A stretch of 32,337 nucleotides of DNA from Halobacteriales archaeon SW_9_67_24 (GTDB taxonomy: Archaea > Halobacteriota > Halobacteria > Halobacteriales > Halococcaceae). Of the stretch, positions 26,103-32,337 are shown piece by piece. A program made the position numbers and the translations under genes. Location: positions 1-32,337 of the forward strand of contig PXSV01000145.1 of assembly GCA_003022685.1 (NCBI GenBank). Reading direction: 5' to 3'. The notes below the pieces were generated by a model that ran no database searches, was not told the origin of the DNA, and saw only the letters and a program-made list of their open reading frames with translations. The stretch's first letter is position 1. Every line of letters starts with the position of its first letter.

Positions 26103-27563
26103 TCACTCGATGTAGCCGAGGTCTTCGAGCCGCTCTTTCGCGTCGTCGCCCATCCCCGAGAGCACCGCGTCGTCCTCGACCGCGGTCCACGCCCCGCGGT
26201 CGGCCGCGAACTCGCGGAGGGCGGTTTCGAGGTCTTCGATCACGGAATCGTCGGCCCCGAGGACGTTCTCGGTCTCGCCGGGGTCGGCGTCGAGCCGGTA
26301 GGCCTCGTCGGCGATCCGTTCGTTGTGGATGTACTTCCCGGCGGGCCGACGGGCCGCCCGCATTCGGGAGTAAAACCGCGAGTTCGTCGGGAGGTCGATC
26401 CCGGCGTCGCTCGCTTTCCCCTCCAGTTGGTTGAGTTCGACCACCGGCCGATAGTACTCCACGAAGGCGTTGGCCTCGTCGCGGAGCCCCTCGCCGAGCA
26501 GCGATCGAGCGGGGTCGAGCGGGACGCCCTCACCCTTCACGTCGGCGTGATCGAGCACGGTATGGTAGAGGTCGATGAGTTCGACCTGGTTCTCGTACCG
26601 ACCCGCGTCGAGAGCGGGGTGTTTGACCAGCAGCGGGACGTTCACGATCGGGTCGTACACCCCGAACTCGTGACCGTAGAGGTCGTGCTCGCCGTGGAGC
26701 TCGCCGTGGTCGGCACACACGATCACGAGGGTGTCCTCCCACTCGCCGTTCGCGCGCATCCACTCGAACAACCGGTCGAGCTGGGCGTCGACGTGGCTGA
26801 TTTCGGCGTCGTACAGCCCACCGATCGCATCCCACTCGGCGTCGCCGATCCCGCGCGCCCCACAGTTGTATGCCTTCGAGTTCTGGCAGACGGCCGTGGA
26901 GTCGACGCCGGGCGCGAACGCTTCCCGGTGTTCGTCTGGCGGGTGGTAGGGTAGGTGGGCATCCATCAGATTGACAAACGAGAAGTACGGCTCTTCAGTA
27001 CGGTCGATGAACTCGATCGTCCGGTCGATCACCGCGGGGGTCTTTGAGTCCGCGCCGCCGCCGCTCGCAAGGCGTTCGTGGACCGTGTTGCCGGCGCTCA
27101 CGAGCCAGTCGGCCACCCGTCGGAGGCGTTCGTTGTCGTTCATCGTCTTCCACGCCCGCGCGAGCGGCCCCGAGAGCAAGTCGCCGGGCATCACCTCGAA
27201 GAAGTTGTCCTGACTACTGAACCCGTCGGTGAGGTGGGTGTAGGGGGTGATCCACGCGTTCGAGGAGTAACACGCGCTCGTATGGGTCGCCGAAAGCGAC
27301 TCCGCGAGCGTGGTGGCGTCTTCGAGGTAGGGGTTCTCCTGGGTCGCGCCGTGATCGCCGGGGTACAGCCCCGTGAACATCGAGGCGTGGACGGGGAGGG
27401 TCCACGGCGCGGGCGCGACCGCTTCCTCGAAGACGGCGGCTTCCTCGGCGAACCGTTCGAGCCCTGGCGTCGTCTCGCGGTCGTAGCCGTAACAGGAGAG
27501 ATGGTCCTTCCGGACCGTGTCCACGACGACGAACAGGACGCTGTCCGACGCGCGATCGCTCAT
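26103..27563 (-). CDS. Sulfatase / alkaline phosphatase superfamily protein
   Basis: MSDRASDSVLFVVVDTVRKDHLSCYGYDRETTPGLERFAEE...APAPWTLPVHASMFTGLYPGDHG...VIVCADHGELHGEHDLYGHEFGVYDPIVNVPLLVKHP; ATG 27563 with a TATA-like TATTTATG on the minus strand about 27 nt upstream. Confidence 0.9.
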   Translation of the reverse strand: MSDRASDSVLFVVVDTVRKDHLSCYGYDRETTPGLERFAEEAAVFEEAVAPAPWTLPVHASMFTGLYPGDHGATQENPYLEDATTLAESLSATHTSACYSSNAWITPYTHLTDGFSSQDNFFEVMPGDLLSGPLARAWKTMNDNERLRRVADWLVSAGNTVHERLASGGGADSKTPAVIDRTIEFIDRTEEPYFSFVNLMDAHLPYHPPDEHREAFAPGVDSTAVCQNSKAYNCGARGIGDAEWDAIGGLYDAEISHVDAQLDRLFEWMRANGEWEDTLVIVCADHGELHGEHDLYGHEFGVYDPIVNVPLLVKHPALDAGRYENQVELIDLYHTVLDHADVKGEGVPLDPARSLLGEGLRDEANAFVEYYRPVVELNQLEGKASDAGIDLPTNSRFYSRMRAARRPAGKYIHNERIADEAYRLDADPGETENVLGADDSVIEDLETALREFAADRGAWTAVEDDAVLSGMGDDAKERLEDLGYIE

Positions 27564-27727
27564 GTTGTGCCCATCGCCGTCCCGGCGCATAAATACACGC
27601 CGTTCGCGTCGTCGCGACCGCGACGCTGGGGCCGGAATCGGTCGCCCTGACCGCCGTCGTCGCCCCTCCAGTATCGGCCGACGCGGCACCCGCAAACACG
27701 GGGCTTAACACGCCCTGTGGAGTAGCG

Positions 27728-29455
27728 ATGGGTATGTTGGCACAGACGGTCGCGGCGACCGAGATCGATCTGCTCGTCGTGTTCATGATCGCCGCGGGCG
27801 TCGGTATCTTCGTCGCGAAAATCGGTCGGTTCCCCTATACGATCGCGCTCCTGATCGCCGGCTTCGGCATCTCCGTGATCCAGACCATTGCCGGGGTCGA
27901 CCTGTTTCCCTTTCAGCTCTCACACGATCTCATTCTCCTCGTCCTCCTCCCGCCACTGTTGTTCGAGGGGGCGGCGACGACCGACATCACCTCCTTCAGA
28001 GCGAACCTCGTTCCGATCCTCGCGATGGCCGTTCCCGGGCTGGTGGTCTCGGTGCTCGTGCTCGGGTTCGTCGGCCGGTTCGCCTTCGGCTTCGAGATAC
28101 TGATCTCGCTGCTGTTCGCCGCGATGATCCTCCCGACCGACCCGGTGAGCGTGCTCGCGCTGTTCAAGGAACTCGGTGCGCCCGAACGCCTCGCGACGCT
28201 CGTCGAGGGCGAGAGCCTGCTCAACGACGGCGTCGGCGTCGTCGTCTTCACGGCGTTGCTCGCGCTCGCGGAGACCGCCCAGCAAAGCGGCACACCCGCC
28301 GCGGAACTGCTCACGCCCTCGCGGATCGGTTCGACGGTGCTCGACATCGGGATCTCGAGCGGCGGTGGCGTGCTCGTCGGGCTCGTCGCCGGCTACGCCG
28401 TCTACCGGGTGATGGCCAATCTGGACGAGCACATGACCGAGATCGTGCTCACCCTCATTTTGACCTACGGCAGTTTCCTGCTGGCCGAACACTACTTTCA
28501 CGTCTCGGGCGTGATCGCGACCGTCGTCGCGGGGCTGTTCATCGGCAACCGTGGCGCGGAGTACGCGATGACCCCCCAGACCAAGCTCTCGGTGTTCAAC
28601 ACGCTCGAAACCGCTGCGTTCATCACCAACACGTTCATCTTCGTTGCGATCGGTGCGACCACGCCGGTCCGGAATCTGCTCGAGTTCGCCGGCCCGATCC
28701 TGATCGCGATCCCGCTCGTCCTCCTCGCGCGTGCCGTCGCGGTCTACCCCCTCACCGCGCTCGCCAATCGGGTCGTCGATCGCGACGTTCCCCTGAACTA
28801 CCAGCACGTGATGCTCTGGGGCGGACTTCACGGTTCGATCCCGATCGCGCTCGCGCTGGGGCTCGACGCGTCGGGTCTCGGCGGACCGCTGGTGACGAAG
28901 CTGAAGGCGATGGTGTTCGGCGTCGCCGCGTTCAGCCTCGTGGTCCAGGGGCTCTCGATGGCGGGACTGCTCGACCGGCTCGGCATCGTCACCAGTTCGG
29001 ACGACGAGCGACTGTACGAACTCCTCAGCGGCCGCGAACGCGCGACCGACGCCGCGCTCGAAGCCGCCGAGAACCTCCGCCAGCGCGGCGACATTCCCAG
29101 TGACGTCTACGACGACTTCACCGCGGAGTACAAGCGCGAGCAGGAGGACCTCCACCGCGCGATCTCACAGCTGATGCAGGAGAACCCCGAACTCCGGCGT
29201 GAAGAACTACTGGTCGGCGAACGCCGGCTGCTCCAGCGCGAGAAGGGCGCGATCCAGGACGCGATGCGCGACGGCGTCATCGCCGACGATGTCGGCGACC
29301 GGCTGCTCGAAGAGGTCGATCTCAAGCTCGATCGGGTCGACGACGGCGTAAGCACCGTCGACGAGCGCGAGGAGGAGTTCGAGGAGTTCTGGCGCACCCA
29401 GGCGAACGAGTTCGGGCTCGACATCGAACCCCGATGCGAGGGTGCGGACGACTGA
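27728..29455 (+). CDS. CPA1-type Na+/H+ antiporter
   Basis: LLPPLLFEGAATTDITSFR...MILPTDPVSVLALFKELGAPERLATLVEGESLLNDGVGVVVFTALL...WGGLHGSIPIALAL and a hydrophilic C-terminal tail. Confidence 0.94.
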   Translation: MGMLAQTVAATEIDLLVVFMIAAGVGIFVAKIGRFPYTIALLIAGFGISVIQTIAGVDLFPFQLSHDLILLVLLPPLLFEGAATTDITSFRANLVPILAMAVPGLVVSVLVLGFVGRFAFGFEILISLLFAAMILPTDPVSVLALFKELGAPERLATLVEGESLLNDGVGVVVFTALLALAETAQQSGTPAAELLTPSRIGSTVLDIGISSGGGVLVGLVAGYAVYRVMANLDEHMTEIVLTLILTYGSFLLAEHYFHVSGVIATVVAGLFIGNRGAEYAMTPQTKLSVFNTLETAAFITNTFIFVAIGATTPVRNLLEFAGPILIAIPLVLLARAVAVYPLTALANRVVDRDVPLNYQHVMLWGGLHGSIPIALALGLDASGLGGPLVTKLKAMVFGVAAFSLVVQGLSMAGLLDRLGIVTSSDDERLYELLSGRERATDAALEAAENLRQRGDIPSDVYDDFTAEYKREQEDLHRAISQLMQENPELRREELLVGERRLLQREKGAIQDAMRDGVIADDVGDRLLEEVDLKLDRVDDGVSTVDEREEEFEEFWRTQANEFGLDIEPRCEGADD

Positions 29456-29775
29456 CCGAACGGCACGTTTCGGGCCGTGCAGATGGATCTCGGGCGTCGG
29501 AAACACAAATTCGAAACTGCCGCTTCACCGGTCGCCTGCTCGATCTCTGGGATCTCCTTGACCATCCGGCTCTTGATCGCCTGGATCGTCATCGGCGAGA
29601 TCCCACAGCCCGAGCAGGCACCGCCGAGCTGGACGGTGACCTCGCCGGTCTCGCGATCGAGGTCCTGAATCGCGGCGCTCCCGCCGTGCATCTGGATCTG
29701 GGGGAAGTTCCGGCGCAGGAAGTTCGAGATCTCCTCGCGAAGGTCGTCGTCGCCGCTCTGTGTTTCCGTGCTCAT
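29107..29775 (-). CDS. NifU-like (Fe-S scaffold C-domain) protein with atypical read-through C-terminus
   Basis: MSTETQSGDDDLREEISNFLRRNFPQIQMHGGSAAIQDLDRETGEVTVQLGGACSGCGISPMTIQAIKSRMVKEIPEIEQ; about 130 further residues are antisense to the antiporter gene. Confidence 0.8.
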   Translation of the reverse strand: MSTETQSGDDDLREEISNFLRRNFPQIQMHGGSAAIQDLDRETGEVTVQLGGACSGCGISPMTIQAIKSRMVKEIPEIEQATGEAAVSNLCFRRPRSICTARNVPFGQSSAPSHRGSMSSPNSFAWVRQNSSNSSSRSSTVLTPSSTRSSLRSTSSSSRSPTSSAMTPSRIASWIAPFSRWSSRRSPTSSSSRRSSGFSCISCEIARWRSSCSRLYSAVKSS

Positions 29776-29806
29776 GATCGTACCCGGAAGTAGGGTGGCC
29801 CGCTTC

Positions 29807-30175
29807 TTAGGCCTTTGGTCCGCCCTCGTCGAGCCCGAACACCGCCGCGAGTTCGGCTTCGAGCGTGTCGACGTACGCCGCGAGCACCCCTTCCAGTTTC
29901 TGCTCGTCGACCACGACGCCGGTGATTCGTTCGGCGGGATCGGCGGGGAGTTCGATCCTGAACCCCTCCTTGCTGGGTCCGTCGTCTTCGTCGCTCCCGT
30001 CGGCTTCGTCGTAGAACGGTTCGCTCTCGTTCAGTACCTGCTGGTCGATGGCGTGGATCAGTTCGGAGTCGTAGCGCTCGCCCATCGCCTCGAAGGCGTT
30101 CCGGTAGGCGGTCTGGAGTTCGGGGAAGTAGTGCTCGTACTTGTCCTCGAACTTCTCGGGGCTGAACTCGGTCAT
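29807..30175 (-). CDS. Conserved haloarchaeal protein (DUF5783-like)
   Basis: MTEFSPEKFEDKYEHYFPELQTAYRNAFEAMGERYDSELIHAIDQQVLNESEPFYDE...; acidic, plausible start and haloarchaeal composition. Confidence 0.75.
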   Translation of the reverse strand: MTEFSPEKFEDKYEHYFPELQTAYRNAFEAMGERYDSELIHAIDQQVLNESEPFYDEADGSDEDDGPSKEGFRIELPADPAERITGVVVDEQKLEGVLAAYVDTLEAELAAVFGLDEGGPKA

Positions 30176-30297
30176 GGCCGGCCCCTCGGGCGGGACGGAC
30201 TAAAGCGGGGCGATCGGTGCGCTGGGTCGGAAACACGCTCGTCGCCCGCCGATCGGCGTTCCACAATCGGTTTGTGGCTCGTGGATGACCGATCGGT

Positions 30298-31389
30298 ATG
30301 GATCCCCGCATCCACGACCACGCCGCGGTCATCGTCGATCACTCCACGAGCATCGAGGCCGGCGACAACGTCTCCATCACCGCCCCGCCGGCCGCCGAGG
30401 ACCTCGTGGTCGCACTCTACGAGAAACTCGGCGAGCGCGGCGCGAACCCCTCGGTGACGATGAGCAGCAGCCGCGCCATGCGGGCGTTCATGCGCGCGAG
30501 CGATCCCGACGACTTCGAGCTCCCGGCCCAGTCGATGGCCGCGGTCGAGGCCGCGGACGTCGCCATTCAGATCCGGGCGTCGACGAACACCCACGAGACG
30601 GGCGACGTCGCACCCGAAAAGAACGCCGCCTACGGGGCCGTGATGAAGCCCCTCGGCGACGAAGTGATGGACAAACGGTGGTGTGGCACGCAGTTCCCGA
30701 CCGACGGCAACGCCCAGGACGCCGAGATGAGCACCGAGGCCTACGAGGAGTTCGTCTACGACGCGGTGCTCAAAGACTGGGACGAACAGCGCGAGCACCA
30801 AGAACGGATGGTCGAGATCCTCGATCCCGCGAGCGAGGTCCACATCGTGAGCGGCGACACCACCGACCTCCGGCTGAGCGTCGACGGCATGGTAACCCAG
30901 AACGACTACGGCGAGAACAACCTGCCCGGCGGCGAGGTGTTCACCGCACCGGTCCCTGACAGCGTGGAGGGCGAGGTGCTGTTCGACAAGCCGGTGATGG
31001 CACAGGGCCGCGAGGTCGACGGCGTCTCGCTCCGGTTCGAGGACGGCGAAGCAATCGAGCACAGCGCCGAGAAGAACGAAGCGGTGCTCACGTCGATCCT
31101 CGACACGGACGAGGGCGCGCGCCGGCTGGGGGAGCTGGGGATCGGGATGAACCGCGACATCACCGAGTTCACCTACAACATGCTGTTCGACGAAAAAATG
31201 GGTGATACTGTTCATCTCGCGGTCGGGCGGGCCTACGAGGACACCGTCGGTGAGGACCGCGAGCGAAACGAGAGCGCGATGCACCAGGACATGATCGTAG
31301 ACATGAGCGAGAACTCCCGGATCGAGGTCGACGGCGAAGTGGTACAGCGAAACGGCACGTTCCGGTTCGAGGACGGCTTCGAGAAATAG
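30298..31389 (+). CDS. M29-family aminopeptidase (paralog 1)
   Basis: MDPRIHDHAAVIVDHSTSIEAGDNVSITAPPAAEDLVVALYEKLGERGANPSV...FPTDGNAQDAEMSTEAYEEFVYDAVLKDWDEQ...GEVFTAPVPDSVEGEVLFDKP...ITEFTYNMLFDEKMGDTVHLAVGRAYEDTVG. Confidence 0.93.
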   Translation: MDPRIHDHAAVIVDHSTSIEAGDNVSITAPPAAEDLVVALYEKLGERGANPSVTMSSSRAMRAFMRASDPDDFELPAQSMAAVEAADVAIQIRASTNTHETGDVAPEKNAAYGAVMKPLGDEVMDKRWCGTQFPTDGNAQDAEMSTEAYEEFVYDAVLKDWDEQREHQERMVEILDPASEVHIVSGDTTDLRLSVDGMVTQNDYGENNLPGGEVFTAPVPDSVEGEVLFDKPVMAQGREVDGVSLRFEDGEAIEHSAEKNEAVLTSILDTDEGARRLGELGIGMNRDITEFTYNMLFDEKMGDTVHLAVGRAYEDTVGEDRERNESAMHQDMIVDMSENSRIEVDGEVVQRNGTFRFEDGFEK

Positions 31390-31514
31390 TGCTTGCCGGG
31401 CTCCATCGCGAAGCGCTGTGATGAGGGTCGACGAGCCGGTTGACGGGACGTTTTCGAGGACAAACCATGCTCGGAACGCGCCGTGTCGAGACCCGTAGTT
31501 CACCCGACTCAAAT

Positions 31515-31660
31515 GAAGACCGCAGGCCACACCCTCCCCAACCGATTCGCTCCGCTCGTTTCACTCGTTTCGCTCATCCCTCACGAGAGTCACGCGCCTT
31601 CGGCGTGTTCCCTTGCGCCAACCGCTCACCGCAACCGCGCCACCGCTGGTTGCCGCTCGC
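31515..31660 (+). repeat. Dispersed intergenic repeat family 2, copy 2
   Basis: GAAGACCGCAGGCCACACCCTCCCCAACCGATTCGCTCCGCTCG...CTCACGAGAGTCACGCGCCTTCGGCGTGTTCCCTTGCGCCAACC; see copy at 9071. Confidence 0.7.
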
Positions 31661-31743
31661 TCTCGACGATACCGCCGCCCCGAGTCCCCGTGGCAAAAGT
31701 TGCGTTCCGAAACTGGTTTGGATGGCCCAATAGGTGATTGGGT

Positions 31744-32337
31744 ATGGACCCTCGCATCCGCGAGCACGCCCAGCTCGTCGCCGAGGCCGTCGGTCTCTCG
31801 GCGGGCGATAACTTCGTCATCAAATCCGAGCCCCGCGCCGACGACCTCGTGACCGCGCTGTACGAGATCGCCGGCGAGCGCGGCGCGCACCCGCTCGCGG
31901 TGCGCACGAACCGAAGCGGCGGGGCGATCCGGGCGTACCTCCGGGCGGCCAGCGAGGCCGACGTCGAGTTCGAGACGCCAGGCCACCAGCAGGCGTTGAT
32001 CGAGGCCGCCGACTGTCACGCCATCATCCGTGCCCACGAGAACGTCACCGAGCTCGGCGACGTCGACAGCGAGACGAACGCAGCCTACGAGAGCGGCCAC
32101 AGCCCGATCCTCGACGAACGCCTCGGCGACCGCTGGACGCTGACCCAACACCCTGCCCCCGCGAACGCCCAGCTCGCCGAGATGAGTTCCGAGGGATACG
32201 AGAACTTCGTCTACGACGCCATCCTGAAGGACTGGGACGAGCAATGCGACTTCCAAGAAAATCTCGTCGAAATCCTCGATCCCGCCGAGGAGGTTCGGAT
32301 CGTCTCGGGCGAGAGTACGGATGTAACGATGTCGATC
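31744..32337 (+). CDS. M29-family aminopeptidase (paralog 2), 3' end outside window
   Basis: Hand translation: MDPRIREHAQLVAEAVGLSAGDNFVIKSEPRADDLVTALYEIAGERGAHPLAVRTNRSGGAIRAYLRAASEADVEFETPGHQQALIEAADCHAIIRAHEN...NAQLAEMSSEGYENFVYDAILKDWDEQ; open to the window edge. Confidence 0.92.
   Translation, partial: MDPRIREHAQLVAEAVGLSAGDNFVIKSEPRADDLVTALYEIAGERGAHPLAVRTNRSGGAIRAYLRAASEADVEFETPGHQQALIEAADCHAIIRAHENVTELGDVDSETNAAYESGHSPILDERLGDRWTLTQHPAPANAQLAEMSSEGYENFVYDAILKDWDEQCDFQENLVEILDPAEEVRIVSGESTDVTMSI

Noticed and set aside
1-32337. tRNA, rRNA, transposase or integrase genes
   Set aside because: Looked for acceptor/T-loop motifs, DDE or tyrosine recombinase signatures; none recognised by eye, though a tRNAscan/Infernal run would be needed to be sure.

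Overview
This is a high-GC archaeal chromosomal window from a haloarchaeon (acidic proteome, class Halobacteria; possibly Halococcus-like, by inference). Most of it is housekeeping: glycyl-tRNA synthetase (5' truncated), dolichol kinase-like protein, Hef helicase/nuclease, Sjogren/scleroderma autoantigen 1-type Zn-ribbon protein, malate dehydrogenase, Tsr3-like rRNA modification enzyme, ribosomal L40e, MBL hydrolase, DUF5786-like small acidic protein, family-4 uracil-DNA glycosylase, HisH, two tandem CDF cation transporters, XPD/DinG-type helicase, DUF2178-like membrane protein + XRE regulator, PPC/DUF296 protein, DNA polymerase D large subunit (DP2) with an intein, polysaccharide deacetylase + formyltransferase-like pair, rubredoxin-like protein + ketopantoate reductase, sulfatase-family protein, CPA1 Na+/H+ antiporter, NifU-like protein, DUF5783-like protein, and two tandem M29 aminopeptidases (the second cut by the window edge). 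The main non-routine observations are: (1) a ~1.22 kb tandem duplication (hisH 3' end + CDF gene) whose junction can be read in the sequence, with a relic hisH tail and an H-to-Q change in a transporter metal-site motif; (2) a composite intergenic repeat present twice in opposite orientation (about 5303-5659 and 7401-7686), built of modular hairpins with a compensatory base change; (3) a second dispersed repeat family at 9071-9240 and 31515-31660; (4) an interleaved pair of mutually exclusive hairpins at 22671-22705; (5) helically phased ACCGC motifs upstream of a TATA-like box at 24.8 kb; (6) a 517-aa DP2 intein with intact-looking homing endonuclease motifs in a gene that carries an upstream -1 frameshift; (7) a run of damaged genes at 8.6-10.7 kb (DUF99 with internal deletion, AIM24-like frameshift). 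No CRISPR array, tRNA, rRNA or transposase was found. Family assignments come from remembered motifs, not searches.
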